Of a DNA stretch of 8,772 nucleotides, positions 1 to 7,457 are shown in pieces; position 1 is the first letter of the stretch, and every line of letters begins with the position of its first letter. This DNA comes from an uncultured Methylophilaceae bacterium. Its GTDB lineage: Bacteria > Pseudomonadota > Gammaproteobacteria > Burkholderiales > Methylophilaceae. Position numbers and translations under genes: made by a program. The notes below the pieces were generated by a model that saw only the letters and a program-made list of their open reading frames with translations, had not been told where the DNA came from and did no database searches. The DNA is taken from assembly GCA_938084195.1 (NCBI GenBank), contig CALKDJ010000183.1, positions 1-8,772 on the forward strand. The letters are read 5' to 3'.

Positions 1-458
1 TTATTGATATTCATATTATCAAAATAGAATGCTGCCATTGATCCGACTACACCAACCATAACTGCCATAGGGTGAGCATCTCTTCGAAAACCTCTAAATA
101 CATTATTTAATTGATCATGAAGTAAGCTTTGTCCATTAATAGTGCTGGAATAAACCTCTTTTTCCTTGAAAGTTGGAAGTTCTCCATTAAAAAGTAAGAA
201 GGCTACATCTAGAAAGTCACATTTTTCTGCTAATTGTTCAATTGGATAGCCTCTATAAAGAAGCTCACCCTTTTCCCCGTCCACAAAAGTAATAGCTGAT
301 TTACATGAAGCAGTCGATGTAAAACCAGGATCATAAGAAAAGAGATGTTCTTTATTAAGGGTCGAGGTGTCAATGGCTTTGTATCCCAATGTTCCCTCAA
401 TCATGGGCACTTCAATATTTTTATTATCTAAAGAGATCTTTACTTTTTTTGAACTCAT
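1..458 (-). CDS. gltA: Citrate synthase, N-terminal part (cut by window edge)
   Basis: Citrate synthase condenses oxaloacetate and acetyl-CoA to citrate, the entry step of the cytoplasmic TCA cycle. Reading the minus strand from the ATG at 458 gives 152 complete codons, open to the window edge. Recognisable blocks are EGTLGYKAID (21-30), SYDPGFTSTASCKSAITF (41-58), the LLYRGYPIEQLA stretch (67-78) and FRRDAHPMAVM (124-134). They align well with the start of the E. coli-type (type II, hexameric) GltA of about 430 residues, so about a third of the protein is present. The catalytic His and Asp residues of the family lie in the missing part and cannot be checked. The start is set by the N-terminal match to E. 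coli GltA; there is no clear Shine-Dalgarno before it. It lies 56 bp downstream of anmK on the same strand, with a possible promoter of its own between them. Confidence 0.95.
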   Translation of the reverse strand, partial: MSSKKVKISLDNKNIEVPMIEGTLGYKAIDTSTLNKEHLFSYDPGFTSTASCKSAITFVDGEKGELLYRGYPIEQLAEKCDFLDVAFLLFNGELPTFKEKEVYSSTINGQSLLHDQLNNVFRGFRRDAHPMAVMVGVVGSMAAFYFDNMNIN

Positions 459-488
459 ACATTAACTATATTTATTTACTGATTTGGC

Positions 489-517
489 ATTATAGCTGAA
501 ATTTTAATAAAAATTTA
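489..517 (-). promoter_or_regulatory. Possible gltA promoter
   Basis: On the minus strand, a perfect TATAAT -10 hexamer occupies 494-489 in the 56-bp gap between the anmK stop and the gltA start. It would give a leader of about 24 nt. At 17-bp spacing the -35 position (517-512) reads TAAATT, a poor match, and there is no TG extension. The call rests on the -10 alone, and TATAAT-like sequences are common in A+T-rich DNA. gltA may also be reached by read-through from anmK, since no G+C-rich terminator separates the two. Confidence 0.35.
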
Positions 518-1612
518 TGCGTAATAAGTTATACCGAGGACCCTTGAACCCTTAGAACCTGTAATATCAGGAGAGTTATTTTGCTCCTTAGACAATGTTT
601 TGCTTGCTAACCATGCAAATGCAGCAGACTCAACAAGTTGTGAAGGTAAACCTAGTTCATCTGTTTTTTGGAGTGGCATCTCTGTCATTTGACTTAATCT
701 TTCAATTAAAAAGGTATTTTCTGAACCTCCTCCACAAATATAAATTTCATCAACACTGGAGCAAAATTTTGTTATGGCGTTAGTTATAGTCAAAGCTGTT
801 AATTCTAGTAAAGTCCTTTGTATATCCTCAGACTTAAACGAATCAACATGATGCTTATAAATCCAATCTAAATTAAATTGTTCCCTTCCACAGCTTTTAG
901 GAAATGATTTTTTAAAATATTCTTCTTGTAAAAAGCGTTCTATTAAAATTGGAATTAAGTTCCCACTTCTTGCCCAAGATCCATTAGAGTCATACCTAAG
1001 ATTTTTATTTTTATATATCCAATGATCTAATAAAATATTACCTGGTCCACAATCAAAACCGATAGTTTTTTTATTGTGATTGAGGAAGGTAATGTTGCTG
1101 ATTCCGCCAATATTTAGGATTACCCTTTTTTTATATTTCGAGGCAAAGTAAAAGTCATGAAATATCGGTACTAGAGGAGCCCCTTGCCCTCCCGCTGCAA
1201 TGTCGCGATTTCTAAAGTCAGAAACGACATTGATATTAGTTTTCTCTACTAAAGCATGTGCATTACCAATCTGAATAGAAAAGCCTTTTTCCGGTCTATG
1301 TCTTATGGTTTGTCCGTGGTAGCCAATGGCTGCAATATCATTTGAAGAAATTTCAAGTTTATTTAATAATTGATTTATATATTGAGCAGTTAATTGGGCA
1401 TGTTCAATCGCTAGAGTCTGGCTTTCCTCCAATTCATTTAATGAGGAAAAAGATAGCTTAAAGATTTTTTTCTTAAATGACTTATTATATGGAGCATAAA
1501 TAGAACCAACCACTTTTATAAGTTTAGTAGGTTTTTCAATAAGAATAATATCAATGCCATCAAGGCTTGTGCCTGACATTACACCTAAATAAAGATTTTT
1601 TTTATCCTTCAT
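515..1612 (-). CDS. anmK: Anhydro-N-acetylmuramic acid kinase
   Basis: AnmK opens the 1,6-anhydro ring of anhydro-MurNAc and phosphorylates it to MurNAc-6-phosphate with ATP. This returns sugar from peptidoglycan turnover in the cytoplasm. The protein has 365 residues, against 369 in E. coli, and is complete. The family's N-terminal phosphate-binding motif GVMSGTSLDGID is at 10-21. Other conserved blocks are GYHGQTIRHRP (98-107), the SDFR...DIAAGGQGAPLVP block (131-149), LNIGGISN (166-173), FDCGPGN (186-192) and ICGGGSEN (292-299). Asp187 in FDCGPGN corresponds to the proposed catalytic base, and the fold is of the ASKHA (actin/hexokinase-like) kinase class. No clear Shine-Dalgarno precedes the ATG, but the motif position right after the start fits the family. 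It is divergent from tyrS and upstream of gltA. The next recycling enzyme, MurQ etherase, is not in the window, so whether the pathway is complete cannot be judged here. Confidence 0.96.
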   Translation of the reverse strand: MKDKKNLYLGVMSGTSLDGIDIILIEKPTKLIKVVGSIYAPYNKSFKKKIFKLSFSSLNELEESQTLAIEHAQLTAQYINQLLNKLEISSNDIAAIGYHGQTIRHRPEKGFSIQIGNAHALVEKTNINVVSDFRNRDIAAGGQGAPLVPIFHDFYFASKYKKRVILNIGGISNITFLNHNKKTIGFDCGPGNILLDHWIYKNKNLRYDSNGSWARSGNLIPILIERFLQEEYFKKSFPKSCGREQFNLDWIYKHHVDSFKSEDIQRTLLELTALTITNAITKFCSSVDEIYICGGGSENTFLIERLSQMTEMPLQKTDELGLPSQLVESAAFAWLASKTLSKEQNNSPDITGSKGSRVLGITYYA

Positions 1613-1637
1613 ATTTGAATTGTGACGTTTTTTTAGT

Positions 1638-1667
1638 TTTATACAAGCGGCTTTAAAAAAATAACAA
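1638..1667 (-). promoter_or_regulatory. Candidate anmK promoter
   Basis: Reading the minus strand, TTGTTA (1667-1662) and TATAAA (1643-1638) are separated by 18 bp, a reasonable sigma70-type pair. Transcription would begin near 1631 and leave a leader of about 19 nt before the anmK ATG at 1612. It points away from the tyrS promoter in the same 121-bp gap; the two -35 regions lie next to each other without overlapping. This is prediction from sequence only. Confidence 0.45.
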
Positions 1668-1668
1668 A

Positions 1669-1697
1669 TTTTTTAAAAGTCATTTAGATGATATAAA
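1669..1697 (+). promoter_or_regulatory. Candidate tyrS promoter (extended -10)
   Basis: TATAAA at 1692-1697 is preceded by TG at 1689-1690, which makes an extended -10 element. The -35 position at 17-bp spacing (1669-1674) is a run of T, a weak match. Transcription would begin near 1704, about 30 nt before the tyrS ATG. The whole gap is very A+T-rich, so other -10-like sequences, for example around 1718-1724, cannot be excluded. I see no T-box or other long leader structure; the leader is too short for one. Confidence 0.42.
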
Positions 1698-1733
1698 ATT
1701 ATATTTTAATTCAATTTATATAAGATTATCCAA

Positions 1734-2924
1734 ATGAGCCTCAAAGAAACTCTTTCAATTATTAAGCGAGGAACAGATGAAATATTAGTTGAGGCTGAGC
1801 TAATTGAAAAATTAAGGGAAAATAGACCATTAAAAATTAAAGCAGGATTCGATCCTACTGCTCCAGACCTTCATCTAGGACACACTGTACTTTTAAATAA
1901 ACTCAGGCAATTACAAGATTTAGGTCACGATGTAATTTTTTTGATTGGTGATTTTACGGGAATGATTGGTGACCCAACCGGAAAAAATACAACCCGACCA
2001 CCTTTGTCAGAAGAAGATGTTCAAAAAAATGCACAAAGTTATGCAAACCAAGTTTATAAAATTTTGGATAAAAAAAAGACCGAAGTTCTCTTTAACTCGA
2101 AATGGCTTGATTCGCTTGGAGCAAGCGGAATGCTTAAGCTATCCTCTATGCATACTGTAGCTAGAATGTTAGAAAGAGATGATTTTTCAAAAAGATTTAA
2201 ATCAAACCAGCCTATAGCTATTCATGAATTCATTTATCCTCTGCTCCAAGGGTATGACTCAGTTGCACTAAAGTCTGATATTGAGCTGGGGGGTACAGAT
2301 CAAAAGTTTAATTTGTTAATGGGGCGTGAATTACAAAAGCAGTTTGATCAAAAACCTCAATGTATTATTACTATGCCTTTATTAGAAGGATTAGACGGTA
2401 TTAATAAAATGTCTAAATCAATGGATAATTATATTGGCGTAGATGAGCCCGCAGAGATAATTTTTGCAAAAATAATGTCCATTTCTGATCACTTAATGTG
2501 GAGATATATAGATTTACTCTCACTAAAAACAATTGATGATATCGCTAAATGGAAGGCTCGTTTTGATAAAGGTGAAAATCCAAAAAATATTAAAGTTGAG
2601 TTTGCAAAAGAAATCGTTTCAAGATTTCATAATTCGGATCTTGCTAATGAAGCAGAAAAAGATTTTAACACCAGAGCTCAAGGTAAAATTCCTGATGATA
2701 TTAATGAAATAAAAATCAAATTAGCTGATGACATGACAGTCCCAAAATTATTAAAAGAAATAGAATTTGTTTCAAGCACGTCGGAAGCCATGAGACTTAT
2801 TAAAGGGGGTGGGGTTAAGCTTAACGGGAAAAAAATTGATAATGTAAAAGATTTAACCCCAAGTTCTGGAAGTTTTACTATTCAGGTGGGGAAAAGAAAG
2901 TTTGCTCGCATTATGTGTTCATAA
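1734..2924 (+). CDS. tyrS: Tyrosyl-tRNA synthetase
   Basis: TyrRS is a class I aminoacyl-tRNA synthetase that activates tyrosine with ATP and loads it onto tRNA-Tyr as a cytoplasmic homodimer. The 396-residue protein carries the class I signatures HLGH (47-50, the HIGH motif) and KMSKS (225-229). Between them lie the tyrosine-pocket stretch [15 protein letters not shown] (168-182) and GGTDQKFN (186-193). The C-terminal 60 residues or so (about 335-396, with [17 protein letters not shown]) form an S4-type RNA-binding domain. The length fits the shorter bacterial TyrS form of about 400 residues rather than the 424 of E. coli TyrS. The ATG start fits the family N-terminus, but it has no obvious Shine-Dalgarno. 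The gene stands alone between the divergent anmK and the rimP promoter. No strong terminator directly follows its stop, although the hairpin at 2994-3020 could also end tyrS transcripts. Confidence 0.97.
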   Translation: MSLKETLSIIKRGTDEILVEAELIEKLRENRPLKIKAGFDPTAPDLHLGHTVLLNKLRQLQDLGHDVIFLIGDFTGMIGDPTGKNTTRPPLSEEDVQKNAQSYANQVYKILDKKKTEVLFNSKWLDSLGASGMLKLSSMHTVARMLERDDFSKRFKSNQPIAIHEFIYPLLQGYDSVALKSDIELGGTDQKFNLLMGRELQKQFDQKPQCIITMPLLEGLDGINKMSKSMDNYIGVDEPAEIIFAKIMSISDHLMWRYIDLLSLKTIDDIAKWKARFDKGENPKNIKVEFAKEIVSRFHNSDLANEAEKDFNTRAQGKIPDDINEIKIKLADDMTVPKLLKEIEFVSSTSEAMRLIKGGGVKLNGKKIDNVKDLTPSSGSFTIQVGKRKFARIMCS

Positions 2925-2942
2925 AATAATAGATTGATTCCA

Positions 2943-2954
2943 AAGAATATTCTT
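2943..2954. repeat. 12-bp perfect palindrome upstream of rimP promoter
   Basis: AAGAAT followed directly by ATTCTT forms a perfect 12-bp palindrome about 40 bp upstream of the predicted rimP transcription start, touching the -35 position (2953-2958). A dimeric regulator could bind there. A few such palindromes are expected by chance in a window of this size and A+T content, so the functional reading is weak. I do not recognise it as any known operator. Confidence 0.3.
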
Positions 2955-2981
2955 CCAATTAATCCAATAAATTGATATAAT
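2953..2981 (+). promoter_or_regulatory. Promoter of the rimP-nusA-infB-rbfA-truB operon
   Basis: A consensus TATAAT at 2976-2981 is preceded by TG at 2973-2974, giving a full extended -10 element. The -35 position at 17-bp spacing (2953-2958, TTCCAA) matches only three of six consensus bases, which an extended -10 tolerates. Transcription should begin around 2986-2988. That leaves a leader of about 53 nt before the rimP ATG, and the leader contains the hairpin at 2994-3020. It is among the best promoters visible in the window, and it is where the operon's main promoter is expected. Confidence 0.62.
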
Positions 2982-2993
2982 TCGCACAATTAC

Positions 2994-3020
2994 GATGGGC
3001 CTATGGCCCATTTTTTATTT
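2994..3020 (+). terminator. Terminator-like hairpin in the rimP leader, candidate attenuator
   Basis: ATGGGCC (2995-3001) and GGCCCAT (3005-3011) form a perfect 7-bp stem with a TAT loop, extendable by a G-U pair. Five consecutive G-C pairs stand out in this A+T-rich DNA. A T-rich tail (TTTTTTATTT, 3011-3020) follows at once, so the element has the form of an intrinsic terminator. It begins only about 8 nt after the predicted transcription start and ends 20 bp before rimP, so it would act on the operon's own leader. It may also stop transcripts arriving from tyrS. A weaker pairing of CCCA (3007-3010) with TGGG (3020-3023) would compete with the stem. Control by NusA-dependent termination is plausible, because NusA is encoded in this operon and nusA autoregulation by attenuation has been described in Bacillus subtilis; here it is inference. 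Confidence 0.65.
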
Positions 3021-3040
3021 GGGTAACAGATTAGGATCTT

Positions 3041-3478
3041 ATGGCATTTGACATTGAAAATTTTATTGAAAAAATGGTCAAGCAATTAGGTTATGAGTTG
3101 GTAGATCTTGAGATAATTAATCACGGACAATTACTGCGTGTTTTTATTGATAAGCCAAACCCGGTGAATATAGATGATTGTGTTTTAGTAAGCAATCAAC
3201 TTAACCATGCATTAAGCATTGAAGAAGAATTTAACTACGATAGGTTGGAAGTTTCATCTCCAGGAGTTGATAGAGTAATAAAAAAATTAGAAGATTTTGA
3301 TCGTTTTAATGGGGAAAAAGTAAAAATTAAAACAAGATCCGCAATAGTAGATAGGAAAAATTTTAGTGGGATTCTAAGGGGTATTAGAGGAAACAATATA
3401 CTGCTTGAATTTGAGGAATCAATTGTTGAGATTGATCATGATAATTTAGATAGAGCACGCTTAGACCCAGTTTTATAG
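3041..3478 (+). CDS. rimP: Ribosome maturation factor RimP
   Basis: RimP binds the immature 30S subunit and assists late assembly of its head and central region, in the cytoplasm. The 145-residue protein has the usual family length (about 150). The N-terminal alpha/beta domain (about 1-80) carries LGYELVDLE (16-24), LLRVFIDKP (31-39), IDDC (44-47) and YDRLEVSSPGVDR (66-78). The second, SH3-like domain (about 82-145) ends with DNLDRARLDPVL. The RKNFSGIL block and this C-terminus look betaproteobacterial. AGGA at 3033-3036, only 4 nt before the ATG, is the likely Shine-Dalgarno. rimP is the first gene of the operon, 27 bp before nusA, the near-universal neighbour of rimP. No initiator tRNA-Met gene precedes it, unlike metY in E. 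coli. Confidence 0.96.
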   Translation: MAFDIENFIEKMVKQLGYELVDLEIINHGQLLRVFIDKPNPVNIDDCVLVSNQLNHALSIEEEFNYDRLEVSSPGVDRVIKKLEDFDRFNGEKVKIKTRSAIVDRKNFSGILRGIRGNNILLEFEESIVEIDHDNLDRARLDPVL

Positions 3479-3505
3479 TGAAAATGATATACCGGAGAAA
3501 AAGAA

Positions 3506-4972
3506 ATGAGTCGTGAAATTTTATTACTAGTTGATGCGTTAGCACATGAAAAAAATGTATCAAGAGACGTAATTTTTACTGCATTAGAGTTAGCCCTTGC
3601 GTCTGCAACAAAAAAGAAATATGAGGCTGACACCGATATAAGAGTAGAAATTGATAAAGAGAGTGGAGAATATCAGTCATTTAGAGCCTGGACTGTTGTT
3701 GAGGATGAACTTTTAGAGATGCCAGTTGCAGAAGTATCTCTATCTGATGAAAGAGCAAAAGACTTGGAAGTCGGTGCCATAATTAAAGAGCCTATCGATT
3801 CTGTTGAGTTTGGACGTATAGGTGCTCAGGCAGCAAAGCAAGTAATATTACAAAAGGTTAGAGAGGCAGAAAGAGAGCAAATTCTTAATGATTTCTTAGC
3901 TCAAGATGAAAAATTAGTTTCAGGCCAGATAAGAAGGATGGAACGTGGTAATGCAATTATTGAAATAGGGCGTTTAGACGCTGTTCTTCCAAGAGAGCAA
4001 ATGATTCCTAAAGAGAATTTAAGAGTTGGAGATAGAGTAAGAGCATTTTTGATGAAAATTGATAATGCCTTAAGAGGACCACAATTGATACTATCTCGCA
4101 CAGCACCAGAATTCTTAATTAGACTTTTTGAATTGGAAGTTCCTGAGATTGAAGAAGGGTTACTTGAAATAATGTCGGCTTCAAGAGATCCTGGATTAAG
4201 ATCAAAGATTGCAGTTAAGGCAAATGATCAAAGACTTGATCCAGTGGGCACATGTGTTGGTATGAGAGGATCAAGGGTTCAAGCTGTTACAGGAGAACTT
4301 GCCGGGGAAAGAGTAGATATTGTTTTATGGTCTATTGAACCTGCCCAATTTGTTATTAATGCTATGGCTCCTGCGGAGGTATCAAGTATTGTGGTTGATG
4401 AAGATAAGCGAAGTATGGATTTAGTTGTCACTGAGGATCAATTAGCTCAAGCTATTGGAAGAAATGGACAGAATATTCGATTAGCTTCTGAATTAACTGG
4501 GTGGGAATTAAATATACTTACCGAAGAGGAATCTGATCAAAAAAACAAAGAAGAATATACCTCAGTTAGTCAATTATTCATTGAAAAGCTTGATGTAGAC
4601 GAGGATGTTGCAGATATTCTTGTCCAAGAAGGATTTTCCTCAATCGAGGAGGTAGCTTATGTACCGATTGAAGAAATGGCTCAGATTGAAGTTTTTGATG
4701 AGGATACAGTAAAAGAATTGCGATCAAGAGCAAGTGCTGCAATTTTAACAGCAGCAATTGCTAAAGAAGAGACCGTTGTTGATCCAGCTGATGATCTTAA
4801 GGATATGGATGGTATGGATATTGACATGGCAAAATTAATGGCTTCTAAAGGTATTGTTACTATGGAGGATTTAGCAGAGTTATCTGTTGATGAGCTTTTA
4901 GAATTGATTAAGATTGATGAAGAGAAAGCAAAAACGCTTATTATGACTGCGCGAGCACCATGGTTTGCTTAA
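3506..4972 (+). CDS. nusA: Transcription termination/antitermination factor NusA
   Basis: NusA binds elongating RNA polymerase, lengthens pauses, and promotes hairpin-dependent termination or, with other Nus factors, antitermination. The 488-residue protein (495 in E. coli) shows the full proteobacterial domain order. The polymerase-binding N-terminal domain is about 1-130, starting [13 protein letters not shown]. The S1 domain is about 137-200, with [21 protein letters not shown] at its start. KH1 carries its loop at GMRG (252-255) and KH2 has [11 protein letters not shown] (317-327). Two acidic helix-hairpin repeats follow (AR1 about 357-421, AR2 about 433-487), ending in APWFA. Both acidic repeats are present; they are absent from many non-proteobacterial NusA proteins. 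A clear Shine-Dalgarno, GGAG at 3494-3497, lies 8 nt before the ATG. It sits between rimP and infB (20-bp gap). NusA could feed back on its own operon through the leader hairpin, but that is a hypothesis. Confidence 0.98.
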   Translation: MSREILLLVDALAHEKNVSRDVIFTALELALASATKKKYEADTDIRVEIDKESGEYQSFRAWTVVEDELLEMPVAEVSLSDERAKDLEVGAIIKEPIDSVEFGRIGAQAAKQVILQKVREAEREQILNDFLAQDEKLVSGQIRRMERGNAIIEIGRLDAVLPREQMIPKENLRVGDRVRAFLMKIDNALRGPQLILSRTAPEFLIRLFELEVPEIEEGLLEIMSASRDPGLRSKIAVKANDQRLDPVGTCVGMRGSRVQAVTGELAGERVDIVLWSIEPAQFVINAMAPAEVSSIVVDEDKRSMDLVVTEDQLAQAIGRNGQNIRLASELTGWELNILTEEESDQKNKEEYTSVSQLFIEKLDVDEDVADILVQEGFSSIEEVAYVPIEEMAQIEVFDEDTVKELRSRASAAILTAAIAKEETVVDPADDLKDMDGMDIDMAKLMASKGIVTMEDLAELSVDELLELIKIDEEKAKTLIMTARAPWFA

Positions 4973-4992
4973 AATAAATATTTGGAGTTTTA

Positions 4993-7455
4993 ATGGAAAC
5001 ATTTACTGTAGAAAAATTTGCTAAGGAATTGGGGCTCCCTGTAAGTCTTTTACTTGAGCAATTAAAGGGTGCAGGAGTTACCAAAGCTAACTCTATGGAC
5101 GATGTTTCGGAAGAAGATAAGTCTGCATTGCTAAAATACTTAAGAAACGTGCATGGCGGCAATCAAAAACCAAAAGCAAAAATCACCTTAACACGAAAAC
5201 AAAATACAGAAATTAGAAAAACTGATAGTGAAGGAAGGGCAAGAACTATTCAAGTGGAGGTCAGAAAAAAAAGAACTCTTCTTAAACCTCAAGATACAAA
5301 ATCAGCGGAAGAGAAAGAAAAAAAATTAGATTCTTCAGATAAACCTGTACCAGTAATCGACGACAATCAAAAAAACATTCGTGAAGATGAAGCTAAAAGA
5401 CATTCAGCACTTGCTGAAGCGCAAGCTGCTGATGCAAAAAATAAAAAAAATACTTCTTCTGATAAATTAAAGAAGGATGTTAAGACAGACAGCACTCTTC
5501 ACAGACCAGCATCTAAAATTGGTGTGAAGATTGAAAAAGAAAAAAAAGAAAAAAAGGATGTATGGGTAGATCGTACAATAAAAAAAAGAACAACTAAGCC
5601 AAGACAAGATATTGGTTCGGGTGGGTGGCGATCTCCCAAATCAAGAAATAAAAATAAAAATGAAGACTCAGAAGCAAACTTTGTTGCACCAACTGAAATT
5701 ATAGCTAAAGAAATTTTAGTACCAGAAACCATATCTGTGGCTGATCTTGCTCATAAGATGTCCGTAAAAGCTGGTGAAGTTATAAAAATCTTAATGGGTA
5801 TGGGTATGATGGTTACTATTAATCAAGTACTCGACCAAGATACTGCAATGATTGCTGTTGAAGAAATGGGCCATAAGCCAGAAGCTGCAAAGGAAAATGA
5901 TCCTGAATCATTGCTAAATATTGAAGATGTAACTGAGCCTATATTGGAGTTAAGACCTCCTGTTGTAACAGTTATGGGTCATGTTGATCATGGTAAAACT
6001 TCACTTTTAGATTTTATTAGGACATCTAAAGTTGCGTCAGGAGAAGCTGGCGGTATAACTCAACATATTGGTGCCTATCATGTTGAAACACCCAAAGGGA
6101 TGATAACCTTTTTAGATACACCAGGACATGAAGCTTTCTCAGCAATGAGGGCAAGAGGTGCAAAAGCGACAGATATAGTTATTTTGGCAGTAGCTGCAGA
6201 TGATGGGGTGATGCCTCAAACTATTGAGGCTATTAATCACTCTAAAGCAGCAGAGGTGCCAATGATAGTTGCAATTAATAAAATTGATAAACCAGAAGCG
6301 AATTCTGAAAAAGTAAAAGGTGAGTTATTAAGTCACGAGGTAATACCTGAGGAGCTTGGTGGAGACGCAATCTTCTCAGAAGTGTCTGCAAAAACAGGAC
6401 AAGGGATAGATGAGCTCTTGGATGCTATTTTACTTCAAGCAGAAATACTTGAATTAAAAGCCGCGACTAATACTCCAGCAAGAGGTATTGTTGTTGAAGG
6501 TAGACTTGATAAAGGACGTGGTCCTGTTACTACACTTTTAGTCCAATCTGGTTTTCTAAGTCCAGGTGATACTATTTTGGCTGGAAGTTCTTTTGGTAGA
6601 GTTAGGGGTATGCTTGATGAAATAGGTAAAAATGTTAAAAAGGCTGGCCCCTCAATACCAGTTGAAGTGATTGGTTTATCTGATGTTCCAAATGCTGGTG
6701 ATGAGTTTATAGTTATTAATGATGAGAAAAAAGCAAGAGAGGTTGCATTATTCAGACAAGGTAAATTTAGGGATGTAAAATTTGCTAAACAACAAGCATC
6801 AAAACTTGAAAATATTTTTGATCAAATGGCTGAGGGAGAAGTCAAGATCTTACCATTAATAATTAAAGCTGATGTGCAAGGATCATATGAGGCTCTTGTG
6901 GGGTCATTGGAAAAATTATCAACTAACGAAGTCAAAGTTAATGTAATTCATTCAGCTGTTGGCGCAGTAAATGAATCAGATATTAATTTAGCGACAGCAT
7001 CAAATGCAGTCATTCTAGCCTTTAATGTAAGGGCTGAAGGAGGGGCGAGAAAGCTTGCTGATAGTTTGGAAGTAGATGTGCGTTACTACAGCATTATATA
7101 TGAAGCTGTAGATGAGGTTAAAGCCGCTTTAGGTGGATTATTATCACCAGAACAAAAAGAGAATACATTAGGCTTGGTAGAAATTCGTGAAATATTTAAA
7201 GCATCAAAAATTGGTACCATTGCTGGATGTTATGTCCTTGAGGGATTAATCAGGAAAAATTCAAAAATTAGGTTACTTCGAGATAGCGTAGTAATATATG
7301 ATGGCGAATTAGATTCCTTAAAAAGGTTTAAGGACGATATCAAAGAAGTAAAATCGAATTTTGAGTGTGGCCTATCCATAAAAAACTATAATGATATGAA
7401 AGTTGGTGACCAAATAGAAGTATATGAATTAGTGGAAGTTGCAAGGAAGCTTTAA
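4993..7455 (+). CDS. infB: Translation initiation factor IF-2
   Basis: IF2 is the GTPase that brings fMet-tRNA to the 30S start site and drives joining of the 50S subunit. The 820-residue protein begins with the small IF2 N-terminal domain (1-51, [21 protein letters not shown]). A charged, Lys-rich, disordered linker spans about 57-230. A second N-terminal domain follows (about 240-295, [16 protein letters not shown]). The G domain carries GHVDHGKT (329-336), GGITQH (353-358), DTPGHE (375-380), NKID (429-432) and SAK (465-467), so all five GTPase motifs are intact. Domain II, the linker helix and the C-terminal domains follow; the fMet-binding C2 domain contains [11 protein letters not shown] (791-801). 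It is shorter than E. coli IF2 (890), mainly in the linker. GGAG at 4984-4987, 5 nt before the ATG, is the Shine-Dalgarno. Five A8 runs lie in the linker coding region. rbfA follows after only 2 bp. Confidence 0.98.
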   Translation: METFTVEKFAKELGLPVSLLLEQLKGAGVTKANSMDDVSEEDKSALLKYLRNVHGGNQKPKAKITLTRKQNTEIRKTDSEGRARTIQVEVRKKRTLLKPQDTKSAEEKEKKLDSSDKPVPVIDDNQKNIREDEAKRHSALAEAQAADAKNKKNTSSDKLKKDVKTDSTLHRPASKIGVKIEKEKKEKKDVWVDRTIKKRTTKPRQDIGSGGWRSPKSRNKNKNEDSEANFVAPTEIIAKEILVPETISVADLAHKMSVKAGEVIKILMGMGMMVTINQVLDQDTAMIAVEEMGHKPEAAKENDPESLLNIEDVTEPILELRPPVVTVMGHVDHGKTSLLDFIRTSKVASGEAGGITQHIGAYHVETPKGMITFLDTPGHEAFSAMRARGAKATDIVILAVAADDGVMPQTIEAINHSKAAEVPMIVAINKIDKPEANSEKVKGELLSHEVIPEELGGDAIFSEVSAKTGQGIDELLDAILLQAEILELKAATNTPARGIVVEGRLDKGRGPVTTLLVQSGFLSPGDTILAGSSFGRVRGMLDEIGKNVKKAGPSIPVEVIGLSDVPNAGDEFIVINDEKKAREVALFRQGKFRDVKFAKQQASKLENIFDQMAEGEVKILPLIIKADVQGSYEALVGSLEKLSTNEVKVNVIHSAVGAVNESDINLATASNAVILAFNVRAEGGARKLADSLEVDVRYYSIIYEAVDEVKAALGGLLSPEQKENTLGLVEIREIFKASKIGTIAGCYVLEGLIRKNSKIRLLRDSVVIYDGELDSLKRFKDDIKEVKSNFECGLSIKNYNDMKVGDQIEVYELVEVARKL
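5265..5587 (+). repeat. Cluster of A8 runs in the IF2 linker coding region
   Basis: Five runs of exactly eight A lie within 323 bp: 5265-5272, 5318-5325, 5443-5450, 5540-5547 and 5580-5587. Shorter A5-A7 runs lie between them. All are in frame with infB and encode mainly lysine, using AAA. By eye only two other runs of eight (2070-2077 in tyrS and 1596-1603 in anmK, there as T) occur in the window, and none is longer. The likely cause is strong AAA preference for lysine in a Lys-rich disordered linker. Such runs can also be places where RNA polymerase or replication slips. Confidence 0.85.
7443..7449 (+). promoter_or_regulatory. Shine-Dalgarno that fixes the rbfA TTG start
   Basis: AAGGAAG lies inside the last sense codons of infB (Arg-Lys), with 8 nt between it and the TTG at 7458. 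It closely matches the anti-Shine-Dalgarno end of 16S rRNA at good spacing. This supports TTG as the true rbfA start and suggests that rbfA translation is coupled to termination on infB. Confidence 0.7.
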
Positions 7456-7457
7456 AT

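Noticed and set aside
499..516. 7-bp inverted repeat AAATTTT/AAAATTT just after the anmK stop
   Set aside because: The stem is entirely A-T, so it would be too weak for an intrinsic terminator, and such repeats are expected in A+T-rich gaps.
595..783. 62-codon open frame on the plus strand
   Set aside because: It lies fully antisense within anmK, has no ribosome-binding site, and its product resembles no family I know; it is a shadow of the real gene.
1966..2160. 64-codon plus-strand frame
   Set aside because: It is an out-of-frame overlap inside tyrS, which is strongly supported by the HIGH and KMSKS motifs.
2925..3040. Initiator tRNA gene upstream of rimP, as metY in E. coli
   Set aside because: The gap is only 116 bp and has no cloverleaf or TTCRA-type T-loop; it holds just the promoter and a hairpin.
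3436..3633. Minus-strand frame over the rimP-nusA junction, and similar ones at 3901-4101 and 4941-5162
   Set aside because: Each is antisense to well-supported genes and none has a start signal or family features.
5524..5526. In-frame GTG at IF2 codon 178 as a second start, like the internal starts of E. coli infB
   Set aside because: There is no Shine-Dalgarno upstream of it and no internal Met nearby; nothing in the sequence supports a shorter IF2 form.
5499..5732. 77-codon open frame on the minus strand, Phe/Ser-rich
   Set aside because: It is the complement of the A-rich infB linker, where AAA and GAA read as TTT and TTC; the apparent hydrophobic protein is a composition artefact.
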